DNA of 64,000 nucleotides from Helopsaltes ochotensis (GCA_013400155.1 VXBM01000056.1:1333828-1397827), one strand, 5' to 3'; positions 23,681 through 37,763 are shown, counted from the first letter of the stretch. Notes: generated by a model not told the origin, from the sequence alone. Program-made: numbers and translations.

Positions 23681-24360
23681 TCAAAATTATAAACTCTTGT
23701 GTATATAAATCATAGTTCAGGAAGTTCTCTGAAGCTCTTTGACTGAACCCAAACACAAAGATTCTCAGGCTGCCTAGAGCTGAAATATTCTGGTCATGAA
23801 ACATTACCTCCCCAGCATGTGATTTGCCTATCAGCACAGAAGTGGTAAAACAGAGCCGACTAACTTTATTTATTACATTTGTATTGCTTACAAAACCATT
23901 TACTTAATGGATGGGTATCATTAGCAATCCAGCCACAGAAAAAAGAATACAATGATGTGTTACATAGGTTCATTAAAAAAATATTTCAAAGCAATCATTA
24001 GAACAAGAAGCTAAAGATCCAAGAGACAGTAAGTTATCTGCAAATAAATGAGGCAGAACAAACATGTTTTGAAGTAAGTTAAGAAACATGTTTACAAATA
24101 TAGTGCACCATGAAGAAAGCAGGACATGAAGCTTAGAGACTGCTGTTCATACAACTTATTACACAAAGCAAAAGTGGCAACTGGTTTTGAATCAGGGGTT
24201 CTCAGACCTGTGGTCAGCACACTGTGCTAAGGAGAATGTGCCTGAAGACAGGGAATACAGAAGTTCAGAATATAAAGCACAGTAAAGGTCAGGTTATGAG
24301 TAACAGTTCCTTAGACTAAAGACAGAAAACCACAGATATTGTCACCTTCTACTGTGTATT

Positions 24361-24410
24361 AAAAAACCAAACAAAAACAACAGCAACAAAAAAAGACAAT
24401 CAAAAAAGAC
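24361..24410. repeat. A/C-rich low-complexity tract
   Basis: AAAAAACCAAACAAAAACAA-type sequence, about 50 bases with little G or T on the plus strand. Confidence 0.75.
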
Positions 24411-25725
24411 TTCCCATACTATTGCAGAACCAAGGAGCATCCTTATGCTCACAGGCTTCCATGGTGAAATAAAAACATTTCCAGTACACCAGGCAAAGGT
24501 TGTAAGGACTAAGCTGCTGTGACAGCTGGGGAATCATAAGTTTTCCTTATGGTAATTTCAGTCAAAGAAACATGAGTGAAGATTCTTGAGCATGATACTA
24601 ATTTACTGGAACAGCTATCAGCAGAAAAGCAGAATACAGAAACAGGGAAAACAGGCTTGTTTAAGCATAAAGGTAAAAGGCCAATACTGAAATCATGCTG
24701 GACAAATGCAACCAAGGCAGAGTTATATCAGAAAAATTTTGGAGAAGGACAAAGCACAAATATATATAAATAAATGTGTATAATAAATATGTATAAAACC
24801 CACGCCATTTTAATATACTCTTCTCTTTAAAAAGGGACAGTGATGGTGATGATTTTTTGAACAAAATTTAGCCTAAGTAGAGGGAAAAGAAATCCAGAAT
24901 ATTGGTATAAAAGCTGCCCTCATTTCATTACATATTAAATGCTCTACCTGATTTTCATTGTTTCTCTGAATCTTTAAGTTTTAAAAAAAATATGAACAAT
25001 TATTGCTGTCAGGGAACTACAAGGACTAATAACCAGCCTATAACCAGCTGCTTAGAATTGTCAGCACGTTTAATTTTCTGGACCACCTTCTATCTAATGA
25101 AATTAAGAAAGCTTTCTTCCAGACATCAAAGCACCGAGCAGCTGATGGACTGAGAGGAGCTCCTGTGCTCCCCAAACCACCTGTGCCACAAATGTTTTGT
25201 TATGGGCCAGCAGTTACACAACTGTGCCTGCATCAAACAAGCAGCATGAGAGAATGATTTAATAAAGAGTAAACTGAAGGAGGGAGAAAAGAACATTATG
25301 GAAAGGAAGTAACAGCTCCCGAGTTAAAGTTGCAATCAATTTCTATTACAAAGCTCTCTTTTAGCAGTTCTATAATCAGACCTAGATTGGAAAAGGTGCT
25401 CAGCTCAAAAATTGTCAGATTTACACAAAAGCAGAAGGGAAAGTTTAAACAGGCCTAATAGATTCTACCCTATTAAAATATTGTCAGGTTTCAAAGACAC
25501 CTATCATATTCCTTAGTTCCATTCTGTCTTTAAAAAAAAATAAAAATCAAAACCTTTCTCCAGCACACGTGAAGCTGGCAGCCTTACACAGTACTCCTTG
25601 GGCAGGTGAGCACTCACTATACCCCATGATAAGCAACAGCAGTTAATAGGCTATGTATTTTTGCTATGCATTGTTTGGATCATAGCTGAGATATCTGAGA
25701 GCCTTACCATTTACTTTCTTCTAAG

Positions 25726-25780
25726 AAACCAAAAAAAACCCCACTTCTAAGAACTCAACCAAAACCAAGGGAAAAACAAA
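25726..25780. repeat. A/C-rich low-complexity tract
   Basis: A short stretch of A runs broken by C clusters (AAACCAAAAAAAACCCCAC and CAACCAAAACCAAGG). It is weaker than the tracts at 35.7 and 57.9 kb but has the same orientation. Confidence 0.6.
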
Positions 25781-28700
25781 GCAGGTTGAACCCAAGTTAT
25801 CTTCTATAACCAGCTTCTTAAGCTAATGCAGAACCTTAAAAGACTTCCACAGCCTGGCAAGTTGTGTTTCCATTTTTATCTTAGCCAAAACATCTGCTTA
25901 ATCAAACAAGAATGTTGTATCTATTTTTTTAGGGAAGTAGCAAGGGTTATAGCATTTTACATTGTACTTAAGTAAATCTAAGTGACTTACCATATATACA
26001 AGATAATATTAACTGGGCTAGAGAAAAGTAATGTTCATTTTATAATTTATTGCCATATCCTTAAGTTTTTATTCAATATATCTCATTGTTGGAAACTCAG
26101 ACTTGCTCAGTGTACCAGAATAGGAGCTGACAAAGAAATCTCAGTTGTTGTAGTTGAAATCTCTGTCATGAGGGATTGAGATGGGATAGAAAATGACAAA
26201 AAGAGGCAAGAACCATTAAGCTAAAGGACAATGCAGGAAAAAAAAGGTAAGTGAGAATAAATTAATAAGTGGTTATTTGTTTGGTTTTTGAGTATTAAAA
26301 AAAAAAAAAGGAAAAATAAAATCAGCCAAGAACTGAACATGTCTTGGCCAAGAACATGATGGCCAAGATTGATGCAAGTGCCAGCACATGATACAAGTGT
26401 TGGCCAGGAGATGCTGTGGGTGAGGGCAGCTCCTGCCTGGGGCAAGGAAAGCCCTGCTCAGCACACCCAGCTTTGTGTGCAGCTGCCAGAGGCTTCAGAG
26501 CTGAAGTTCCTCATCTCAGGATAACTCCTGGGTACAGCTGGGGCCTCAGCCTGTGCAGGAATACCCAAGGGTCTCTGCATAAATAAACCACGAAGGAGAT
26601 AAAACAAGCGAGTGACCCAGTTTGATTGCGTCATTTTCACTGAGTCTGCCCACAGGCTAATGCAGATTTATCTTTTTTTCTGATTAACAACATCATTAAA
26701 GAAAATAAATAAAGTTCTGAAGAATGTGTGGAGTGCCAGCACCTCCATATTTGCACAAATATCAGTTTCTGGAATAAGCAAATCCAGGCCAGTGTGTAAC
26801 ACACAGCACAGTGACCTCCGTGCTCATCTCTGCCAAAGCAAGGACTGGACACGTTTGACAAAGGAACTCTCAGACTGCAAAACACCATGAAAAAACACAT
26901 GAGGCAAGTCATAAACGTGTTAATTCGTTACAGGCTTATTGCAGGTGAAAAAAAAATTATTATTTTTTACATTAATTTACCTGTCACCCAAATGATAAGC
27001 TAAAATGTAATAATCTCCGTATTGCAAATATTCTACAGACTGTGAATTAGTAAGAGACACCTGTAACCTTTACTTGTGATGACAAACGCTAGAGAATTAC
27101 TCATCACACACGGATCAGCCAACTTTTGCTCTTGAACTTTCGAGATCTACCTTACCCAAAGTATCTACAATCCTGGTACCCAGCCAGCTGTGAGGAGACC
27201 CTGGTGGCAATCACACATCACACAGAGCATTGGAAACGTCTGAGAATGCCCTGAGGTGACAGGATTAGTGCTGTCTGCAGGTACCACCAAGCATTACCGC
27301 TATTTTAGTGCAGTGAAAACCTCAGGAAGTATTTTACCAAGTATTGTTATAAACAAAAGTGCTGGGACCCACCAGTATTATATAAATGCTTCTATGGATC
27401 ACGTGAATTTAGAAATCAGATGGGTGTATATCACTTCAATAGGATGCAGATTCTCACAAAATCAAATGCATTTTTTTTTTACTGCAGTTGTCACCCTAAA
27501 AAACTCGTTAAACAGGCAAAAAGCCACTAAATACTAGATGGATCAAGCCTATAATTATGAAAAAAAATTCAAAGTCTTTCCTAAAACAACCATTACTGAA
27601 ACCCAGGCATGACTGGAAACCCCCACCTTTCCCTGGGCAACCAAAATGAGGAAATAGAGGTACTAAGGGGACTATGGTAACTCACATCCTGAATTAACAG
27701 TAGTTCCAGCAGTGTTTACAGCTTCCCAAATTCTTTTACTTTCCTAAGAAACAGCTACAGCTATCATCCTGCCCTCTTTGACCAACACCCTAAACAATTC
27801 AGCTTGTCTAAGGAAAAGGGGAAACAAGGAAGAGAGAAAATCCACTTCAGTTGCTCTGAAACTTTTTCCAAAAAAATCACCTCCAGTGAACCCCCTGCAA
27901 AGCCAGTTCTGAAGAACTAAACTAAACAGCTCCTAATTTATTGCTTTATTCATCCAGTAAGTCCTTAGAAAATCCAATACTGAATTCATTAATAATATTA
28001 AAGCACTAAATTCTATGCTAAAGTTTACAGTTTCAATCAACCACAATTCAACTATATTAAATTAGTGCAGCCACAGCAGGTGAGAATTAAAAATTATGGT
28101 TACTAAACAAGTAAGAAAAAAGAAGACTTTTATTGTTGTGACACATCTCCAATATGCTCTATAGCTGATTATTGGTACTGAAAAGATTAAAATATTACTT
28201 AGTTATTTTAGTATATTGTAGTCTTGTAGTCTAATGCCTACTTAAGGAAAAGATTATACTTTCAAAAGTACTGATCAACAAGAACTCTCACACTGAGGTC
28301 AATAAAACCTTGAAGACACTCATCATTATACAGAAAACAAACATATGGATAAACAGCTGTATGGGAGTAAACACAATTTCAAGTTTAAAAAAAAATCCAC
28401 CTTCAATATTTATTTTGAGTCTTAGTTCTTGGGGATGAGGACAGGATTAATTTGAGGAAGAAGGTTGAGAGTAAATGATTAAAGGGAATGCACATGAGAG
28501 TCTCTGTGATTTTCTGGCAAAAAATTGTTCTTTCCTTTGAAGGTGTGGAAAGTAAAAGCACAGAAATATTAAGTTTCAAAGGCTTAATTTTGTATCAAGT
28601 TTATGTAACATCTACAGGAAACCTCAATCCTCACAGATAGAAAAAAATCACCATCTTAAGAAAAGAAAATCACTGCAATTGAGAAAAACCCACACCAGAC

Positions 28701-31700
28701 AGCAACAGCAAGCCCATCTACCCTCAGGGTAAGGACTGCTCCAGGCAGCCTGATTTGATCAGTTTGGGAAACTCCTGAAACCCAGTAACTTCTGAGGAGA
28801 TGCTGGAAGGCAGAATGGCCTGATTGCGATGTCAAGTAGTGAATTTCAGGACAACAAAACCTTTCTACACAAACTGTCGCCAACATAATTCTACAAGCAT
28901 AGAAGAATGGGGACTCTTGTCTCACTGAAAAAAAACTATTAACAACATTTTCAAAGAATTCCAAAATTAAATAACAGATTCAGCATATTGCCGGAAAGGA
29001 TACAAAGTCCACAGCTGGGTGTCAATGCACAAAACTAGTCAAATTATTTTATCTTGGAAAACAACTGAACAAATTTGTTGAAAGTTGATATGACAAATTC
29101 TGGAAAAATGTCCTAAACGGTTTAGTTCTGTCTTCAATAGAAGGAATGATTTTGATTGTAGTGTGAAATAATATTGTTTATGGGGTTTTGCCACTGAGTT
29201 TTGGAGAGATGTTTGGGCAATGGAGAAAAGGGAAATGTCAAAATTTTGGAAGTGATCATTGCACATGGTGTGCAGCTGGATGTTGAGTTATTGAAACCTG
29301 ACACAGCAATTATGATCATGATCACACAAAACTGTTTGAATTTTAAATGGAGGAAATCAGATATATCTTCAAAGGACAGAATATCAGAGGAACTAGTTAA
29401 ACTTCTTCTACTCAGACAAAAACCAGCGCTATGACATTCCCACGTGTCACAGTCCATGCTATAAATGGATTTATCCTAGGCTGTACACAATACCCAAACA
29501 TGGATAAAGGCAACCAACTTCACTACCCTACCACGGGAAGCAACTGGAATTCAGCTGTGCCTATCTGAACAATAGTTTGTCTTACATGCTATTAAAAATC
29601 AGGGCTTCACTTCATTGAAAGTGTCAGTAAGACACGAGGACTGTGCCACTGCAGCAAACCAGAAGTGAAACATTCGATTTCCACTTCCAGGCTGTTTTGC
29701 TTGGCTGTGCATTGAACAGAAAACATGAAAAGCACAAAGCAGCAGATTGTTGTCCTTGAGAGCTTTGACCCCCAAATGAATCCAGGTTTGCTTGCTCCAT
29801 CTTCAAGGGCAAGAACTGTTTGACTGGAGATAGTTTTCTTTAATTAAATTTATGCCACAGACACATGGCTAATGCTTATTCAATTCAGACAGACTTCTGA
29901 ACTGAAATTAGAGCTCTGTTGTTTGGCAGCAAAGCAGGCTTTGAGAAACACCAAAGAACTTCATTTCAGAAGAGCAGACCCAGCAGCAAGAACTGACAGG
30001 GTGAAGTGTTTTTCATAGCAAACACTTACATACACAGGTAATGCACACTCCAAGTACTCAGTATTTGCTGCAAGTTTCATTTCTGCTTTACAGTTGAGAA
30101 CAAAGAAGAAAAACAACTTTACAGGCTAAAAGCACTCAACGTGGACCTTGTCCATGCCTGTCCTTTACCAGGAATGTAAAACCTCCCATCACAGGAGAGA
30201 AAGCTGAAGCACCTGACCAAGCCTCCTTTTCCACATGCCTTGAGAAAGTTTTAGGCTCTGCTTGAAAAAACTGGGGGGTGATCTGCTCCCCCTGCTTAGT
30301 GGCATCCCTGCTGTGGCCCCCAGCCTGTGGTGCCCCCAGTCAGGAAAGGCTCCTGGCCACAGCTCTGCTTGTGCACAATACACTCAATTAATAACACGTG
30401 GTGCTCCCTGCAGAGCCCTCCAGGGACCCCAGGGCTCCTCAACACCGAGAGACACCCCAAGGGGCCCCAGCAGGGGCTGGGAAGGAGGAAAGCTCCCATA
30501 CTGCTGACTCCCAGAGACCCATCTCCAGGCATACAAAAAATCAATTACTCCACAAGGTACACAGCTACAGCATCACTTGAAAGTACGTGACATTTTTGGA
30601 TAGTTCCCAGGTATTTGTGGCCAACAGGTGCCTGGTAGTTGCACAATTTTCTAATTAGTTCATGTGCTGTACTTCAAAACTAATTACTGAAATGGCTGGA
30701 TTATAATGTTGCAGGGAGTCATTCATGTGCCACCTACCATTAAGGGGAGGGAAATTTTGTGAAGGTTAATTAGCATTTTTAAAGTACTTTGGAGATTAAA
30801 AGCTTTAACTATATGCCTAATAAAAGAAGTAAAGGTAATACTTTCTATTCAGTGGATTCCTTTTTGCATTGAAAGTGAATTACAAGGGCTGCTTTAAGTC
30901 CAAGAACATAAATTTTCATGTACATGGAATTAAATCAACTCCCAACAGGATCAATCTGTCAGAGGGTGGAGACCTCCAGCAAGACACAAATCATCAGAGG
31001 TGACCACGGCATCCTGGTGTGAGAGAGGCAGCTGCTGCTTCCCAGGCAGAGGTTGTGTGCAACTGGAAGTAGACATTTCTCTGTAACATGCCCTTGAACG
31101 GGTCAAAAAAATCAAACCATTATGCACAGGTACCTCTTTAATTAAAATAATTCACAGATACTCCTCTCTTGGGACATCTGCTGGCTGTTTTCTGTTCAGA
31201 AAACACCCACTGGCCTCTCCAAGAGGGGATCTATGTGCATCTGAATCTCTACTGAAGTTGCATTCTCAGCATTTTCCACTCTTCTTGCCTACTGCCAATA
31301 TTTTCAGAGTGACAGAGGACATCAGAAACTTTTTCCATAAATACAAACTGATTTTCTTCAGACTTAGGTTTACATATAATATATTTCATGAACTTATAAT
31401 TGCTTTTTGTGAGCTTGGGAGAAAAATACACCAATCACTATTAAGCATACATGTGTATTTTGTATTAATTCTGCTTGTTCACAACAGTAATGGGGGGGAA
31501 AGGAGTTCATTAATTACAAAAAATACATTCCAATTATTTGGTTCACATGATTACTATTTATGCTGTAAATCCAAAACTGTCATCGTTAGAAAGTTATTAC
31601 TGTCATCAATAGAAAGATTATTTTAGTGCTACAGATGGTTGTCCTTTTATAGGCCATTTTAATGACTTGTTCTTATATAATCTGTCATGCATTATTTTGT

Positions 31701-34360
31701 TGTTGTTATGAACTTTTTAAGTTTCATATCAATCCATTTTGATGTTTACTAAACAGATGGTGTCAAAAAAAAGAAAAGAGGAAAGCTTAATAATGACATT
31801 TAGTTCTCAAAAATACTCCAACAGCTACACATTTATTTTGTCAAGTATGAAATCCATGTCATTTGTTAAAAAAAAACCTTAGCACAGAAACGAAATTATT
31901 CATAAGTTGTAAACTTAAACAGCTTATAAAGCAGAGCACAAAATCAACCGAAAGAAGGTTTTTCTAAAAGGTTATTGAACTTCAAAAATGTTTGTCAATT
32001 AAGATATACAAAGAACCTATTTACTGTAGTTTTTAGCATTCCTTTTCCTCATCCAAAACACTAATGTCAAATAAATGCAGTAATTACTAAGTCATGTAGA
32101 TAATTATTTAATATACAGGTGTGACTCATCTGCTGCTTGAAATCTACTTGCAATTTGTGGTCATTATGTAAGCACCTCAATTTACAGAAAGTTTTGCTTT
32201 ATCATTGCAATCTTTATGATTCTTTTGTTTAATCAGTGCACTGTCATCAAATAAGACACAAAGACTTGAAGAGCAGAGCACTACAGCAAACAAAATTACA
32301 CCTAAATGAACTTTAGCTCGGAGTACTGCAAATTCTACATTGAAACAAATAAAACTGTTCAATCCCAATTCACCAGTACGAGCGGAAAAAACTTTCCCTT
32401 CCCACCCATGACTTCAAAGATTTTGCAGAAATATGTGTCCAAATGTGAATATCATAAAGTGAGGCATTCTTAAATGAGGAAATTCCAGAGTTCAGGATCC
32501 TTTACGTCTACACATTCCATTCCTGTACTGCAATACAGACTTCAGCTATACAATAACCTTTCTCCTAAACAATTTCTCCTAATTTTAAACTGTAAATAAT
32601 AGTTGCTTGTGGAATCCATCTGATTAATCTTCAGTTTCTAGCAAATATTAATGTGAGTAAAAGGGAATATATTCAGGTGATAATAACCAGTGGAACCAGA
32701 GCAATTACATCAGAAAAAACAATTCCAGCTGATGAACCTAACCATGCTTTTAAATACCCAAGGAAGTATCTTCTCTCTGCATTGTAACACAGGAAAAGGA
32801 GAAAGACAAATCAGAAAAATAAATGTTTTTTGTTCCAAGTATGCTCCTGTAGTAGCTTTCCACAAGTTTAGGCAGTTTTATGTTTATGATAAAATATCAT
32901 GAGTAAAATACAGCTAATTAGCCTGTGTTAATTGTGTTACCTCCTTAAAGCATGCTGCATTAGAATAGGTATTATTGTGTATCTGCTTTCTTATCAAGCC
33001 AACAGATGTGTCCCAGCAGGAAGTTCCTTCTACAGTATGTACTTAGCGTGGTGATAATTCATGCAAAATGTGGATTTCTCTTGACATAGGCAAAACACTG
33101 AAAAGGAGGTTAAAAAAGGCATGATACAGATGGACTACTCTTGCTGAGGGAAATTATTAAAATGTGCAAATTTGTGCAATTGTTTCTAAGAGGGAAAGAC
33201 AGAGTTACTAAATTCCCATTGCCCTTAAAAGAACAAGCATCTGTTAGTGCAGTAAGTGGCTCATTGGGCATGACATGGGCCTCAATGCTTATATTCCTGG
33301 TATCTAAACTGGGCAAAATTTATCTCTGGTGCAGCTCCGTTTAAGTTCTTGGAATTCCACCAAGTCTGCATTTGATTTGATGGTGATCATTAACAATAAG
33401 CTAAAGGAAGGGCTATTATCAAGGCTGATGTCATTGCCTTTCATCAGTCTTCTACAGGGAAAAATTAGAGTTGACTTGAACTCAGGATGACTTCAGGGTT
33501 TTTTTAAATATATTTGGACTCGCACAATATCAATTTCTCATTAAACTGAACTCATTCAGGCAGTGATTGCAGAGAATAAAAGTAAGTGTAAAACTTTCTA
33601 CCTTCCCTAATAATGTGTATATTTTTAAAGCACTGAATACTCTCTCTCATTACAGAAGCACAACTCCAACCATCTCTGAGTACAGTCATTAAAGTGACTG
33701 CAAGACACAGTACCTGTGGCTACAGGGGTATATTTAATGAATAACATTTAGTGTCCTGAACAGACAAAACCAAGTTGCTCTAACAGACCCGGTTTTGTCT
33801 CAATCTCTTGCTCCATTTGCACATCTGTTGTGCCCACCACTGGGTTTTACATCAGTGCAATCAACTGCTCAGCAGGAAAAAAGTAACTACTTGAACTATC
33901 TTTAACGAGTTGAAAGGGTTGGACAAAAGATGTCTCAGGGCCAAGCTTTATGTTACATGAGTGATGACTTTCACTTCAAATAATGCTGTCTGTAAACACA
34001 CTTGTTTCAAAACACTCTCATTGCTCCTGTGTTTAATCTGGGCTGTGCTGGGTGCCACACACCCAGTGCACTCTATTCTGGGCCAGAGTGGAAGGCTAAC
34101 AACTCTCATATTTCCCTGTCTGCAGGCTGGAAGGGGCTGGATATGTCACAGTCAAAGAAATACAAATGCTTTATTGGAAGAGACACGTCTTTAGGCTGCC
34201 ATGTGCGAGAGTATCACCTGAAAGCAGCCAAGCAGCAGCCAAAAATTACACCCCCAGCACTAGGCTGGATGTTTACAAAAAACTTAATGTGTACTAAAAC
34301 CTCATCACTTCTCCAAAAGAGGCTCAAGAAATGCCTCAGTCAGAGGTACTGTCATAGGTT

Positions 34361-34799
34361 AATGATCAGAGGGCTGGAATACCTCTCCTGTGAAGACAGG
34401 CTGACTGAGTTGGGTTTCTTTGTCAGAAGAAGGGAGACCTTATTGTGTCCTTTCAGTACCTGATGGGTACTTATAAGAAAGAAAAAGAGATTTTCTTTTA
34501 CCAGGGTTTGTAGTGATAGGACAAGGGGTAACCATTTTAAACTTAATAGGAAGACTTAGATTAGATATAAGGATTAGATAGATTAGATATAATGAACACA
34601 TCTTTATGTTGAGGATGGTGGGGCACTGAACAGGTTACCCAGAGAAGCTGTGGGCACCCCATCCATGGATGTTTTCAAGGCTGGGTTGCTTGGGGCTTTG
34701 AGCAACTTGGTTTACTGAAAGATATCCCTGGTCACAGCAGTGGGGTTGGAACTTGATGACCTTTAAGGTCCCTTCCAACCCAAACCATTCTACAATTCC
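34361..34799 (+). mobile_element. CR1 LINE, truncated 3' fragment
   Basis: This is a second sense-strand CR1 end. It starts near AATGATCAGAGGGCTGGAAT, whose translation LMIRGLEYLSCEDRLTELGF matches the CR1 ORF2 C-terminus. It continues through GTAGTGATAGGACAAGGGGT, CCCAGAGAAGCTGTGGGCAC and GGGGTTGGAACTTGATGACC to AAGGTCCCTTCCAACCCAAA and CCATTCTACAATTCC. It is 5'-truncated and the ORF remnant is interrupted. An expansion of AGATTAGAT-type words (34556-34591) sits at a place where the family has a single such word. The terminal octamers are more degraded than in the copy at 15.3 kb, suggesting greater age. The 5' limit is approximate. Confidence 0.92.
34556..34591. repeat. Short GATTAGAT-type tandem expansion inside CR1
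   Basis: TTAGATTAGATATAAGGATT followed by AGATAGATTAGATATAAT repeats a TTAGATATAA word. It probably arose by slippage after insertion of the CR1 copy. Confidence 0.75.
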
Positions 34800-35678
34800 C
34801 ACCCTTTGATTCTGCCTTAGTTTTGGGGTTTACCTCTCCAGGTATATTTTACCTGCAGTGGAGCTCTCCTTAGGGCTCTCTACTCAGTGTTTGGGCTTCA
34901 CCACTGACCTGGAGATCTCAGGACTTGCTGTTCCCAAGCTCCAGAAGATGATCATTAGAAGTAAAGAAGTTGTGCCAAGAAGGGCAGGAGTACTGCAAAA
35001 ACTTCCAGACAGATCCAAAACACGGATGCTCTTCTCAAAAAGTTTCAAAGTGGTGCTCTGGTAAACTGCAGAGAACAAGACTTAAGGAAAGAGTGATTCA
35101 GACTTGAGAGCTCCCAAAAGCTCCCCAAAACTTCTCAGAGGGCCTGCAGCATTCCATGTTCCACCTTGAAAGCAACAGAAGCCCAGATAATTCAGCACCT
35201 GGCCACTTCTCCCAAAGAACAGACAGAATGGCAATGGCTGAATGGCCTTCTGCTCAGGGGTGGGTCTGCATCTCCCCTTCTTCCTCCAGGGAGGCAGCAA
35301 AGCTGGGCTCCAACCAGGCTCCCCCAGCTTGCAGAAACTTGTCTAACAGATCATGATTCTCCTGTGGACTGGAAAAGGCCTTATAAAAGTTTTGCTTCAC
35401 CAAAACGAAATCAGTCTCTAACTGGTAGGGCTTCCTTCCATCCATCCCCATTCCCCACTTATGATTTCAAATGCAAAGATCCCTTTTCTCATTTTCCTCT
35501 GCAAAAGGAACTCCTGCTCATTTGTAGTATTAAGCATAAGCCAGTAGGGCTCGTATAATTAAAATAAAGAGAGAAGATTTATTGTAGTTTTTCTAAACAA
35601 TTTTGTCATTTGTTTGACAAGCAGCATTTCAGTATTCATCTACAGGAAACATCACTATTAACTTTTAGAACTATGTTT

Positions 35679-35816
35679 AAAAAAACAAAAAACAAAAAAT
35701 GAAAAAAAACCCCAACCAAACAAAACCCACAAACAAACAAGCAAACAAAATATACAAAAACAAAACAAAACAAACCCCACCCAAAGCCAAACAAAACAAA
35801 ACAAAAAAACCACCAC
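35679..35816. repeat. Long A/C-rich low-complexity tract
   Basis: About 140 bases built from CAAAA, CAAAC and CCCC words (for example CAAAACAAAACAAACCCC), with almost no G or T on the plus strand. It is the longest of nine such tracts, all oriented alike. The minus-strand open frame across it (35636-35851), rich in phenylalanine, valine and glycine, is a by-product of the composition. Confidence 0.88.
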
Positions 35817-37744
35817 AGGGTCTGCAGAGGAGTTGCTGCCGCCTGACGCAATTCAGTACAATTTCACAGAAAGAGTGAACACATTCTGTGGGTTGCTTGA
35901 TCTAATTCTGTACCAAATATGAGACCACCTTGCCATCTGTAATTTTCTGTTATTATTTAGCAAATTCTCTGGCAGGTCTGTCTATAAGTATTCCAATTTT
36001 CCATAATTCTGTGACTTTCACAGCCAAATCTATTAATGAGTTTGGGGTACCTTTTCCCAAAGGCCGTACATGGAAGCATCACTTGGGGTCTGAAAGTTAT
36101 CTCATTAGGAGAGGTTGAAAACACACAGAAAAATATAATAGATAAAGCAAGGCCTGGATAAAACTTAAACCAGCTTTATGGCGTACTTTTTGCTACTCTA
36201 GCAAAAAGCTTCACTACTTCCAGCAGTGAGAAATGCTTTCCCCATGCATCAGTCCAAAGGCATGACTTGAGTTTTCAACTCCTCTTGTCCTTAATTTCAG
36301 TGCTCTCTCTTCCTCTCCCTGTTTTTGCATCTTTATTTTCAAACAGAATGAGGAGTGTGAATGCTTGAAGTACAGACTGTTCTCCAACACTCTGTCCCTT
36401 AGGAAATGCTGACAGCTCAGGATGAAAATTCCATGGAACCTAGAAAACTTTTTCAAAGGGAACACCAGAAGAACATTTTCAATAACATTTTCCCTAATTT
36501 TCTTTTTGGAAATAGATTAATAAGTTCACCTAAACTTTACAATATTATCAACAAAAAAGTGCAAACATGATGAAACCATTCAGGCTAAGATCTAAAATGT
36601 GTTTGTATCAGAGCTTAGCATTGAAAATAATATCTGGAAGATCTAAAAGCAAATGAAAACAAGATGTTTGAATGGGATATCATGGGTTTGGATATCTCTA
36701 CATCAGTACCATATATAAAAATGGCAATTTGTAATTTTAGAACAGTTTTGAATGCTATTTGCAGAGCTAGGAGCCATCATGTGAAGCTGGCCGCAAACTT
36801 CTGTTTAATAAATATTGAGTTCCTACTCCATGTGGATTTTGCTACCTCAAAGCAATTTTAAAACACATCAATCAAATCCCTGTGAATCAGCAAAAGCAGA
36901 TGCTGCTAACTGTTACAGGCAATATCACCTGAAGTTTCATTTTCTGCAGTGCTCAGTTAATGTAAAATGCATAGGAAGACCTTGGAGCAGAGACTGGATC
37001 CTGGGATTCCTGACTATAAGTAATTTCCCCTAAGTCCTCCAATCTCTAGGTCATTGCATCAGTCTCTCCTTTCCTCTCTCTGGTTGACTGAAGCTTGAAA
37101 ATATTCATAAATATATAAGCACATCCTCACTTCTTTTTTCCTTTGCAAGAAGGCATGGACTACCCTGAGAAGACGAAACATCCCTCTGCAGTGGCCTGAC
37201 CCACGAGAGCTGAGGATGGACCACCCTGACCAAGGGAGAACTTCCTCATCTGCTGTGTGGAGGAGGCACCATCTCCATCCCCTTTCCAGTCTGCTTTCTA
37301 AGAAAAGGACATGCCTGCTTCAGCTTTGGGTGATACAGGTGCCCAAACTGCAGAGAGGTTCTGCTCTCTGTCAGAAGCACTTTACCCCACACCTGAGATA
37401 ATGTAGAAGTTCCTTCCCCATTTAGGGCAGGATTTAAATAACAATTACTTTTCAGTAATTGTTCAGTGTTCAGAGTTCAGTGGGAATAAGCTCAGGTCAC
37501 AGAGACAGTGGCTGTCACATCCCACTGTAGTCTGAACATTAACTCAGCATCAGCTCCAAAGGCCAATTCTGCCCTGTGACAACTCAGCATCCAAGGTCCA
37601 AGTCACTCTGCAGATTTGGTCAATAGGGCACTGAAATAGCAGCAAATCTCCTTTTCTGCATGTTTTGAAGAACTACAATGGGAAAGAACTGGGTAGGCCC
37701 AGTACAATGAATATGTAAATGAAATCTTTAGTGGCAGAAGTGTA

Positions 37745-37763
37745 TTGTGCCTTTAAGGCACAA
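37745..37763. repeat. 19-bp near-perfect palindrome
   Basis: TTGTGCCTT at 37745-37753 and its exact reverse complement AAGGCACAA at 37755-37763 are separated by one T. It could bind a dimeric regulator or be chance. No mobile element ends are seen around it. Confidence 0.85.

Larger units (their letters stand above)
23681..34360. other. Non-coding AT-rich unique DNA, no gene seen
   Basis: About 10.7 kb of mostly unique AT-rich sequence. It contains A/C-rich tracts at 24361-24410 and 25726-25780, a 13-base A run near 26297, a GC-richer segment at about 30.2-30.5 kb and several blocks dense in homeodomain-type TAATTA cores (for example 30651, 30681 and 30766). Open frames are about 150 codons or shorter and lack recognisable domains. 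The frame at 34002-34463 is open only because its last 40 or so codons run into a CR1 ORF2 remnant. No RNA gene was recognised. Confidence 0.65.

Noticed and set aside
34002..34463. 153-codon plus-strand frame
   Set aside because: Only its last 40 or so codons resemble a known protein, and that part is the CR1 ORF2 C-terminal remnant. The first part has no recognisable content.
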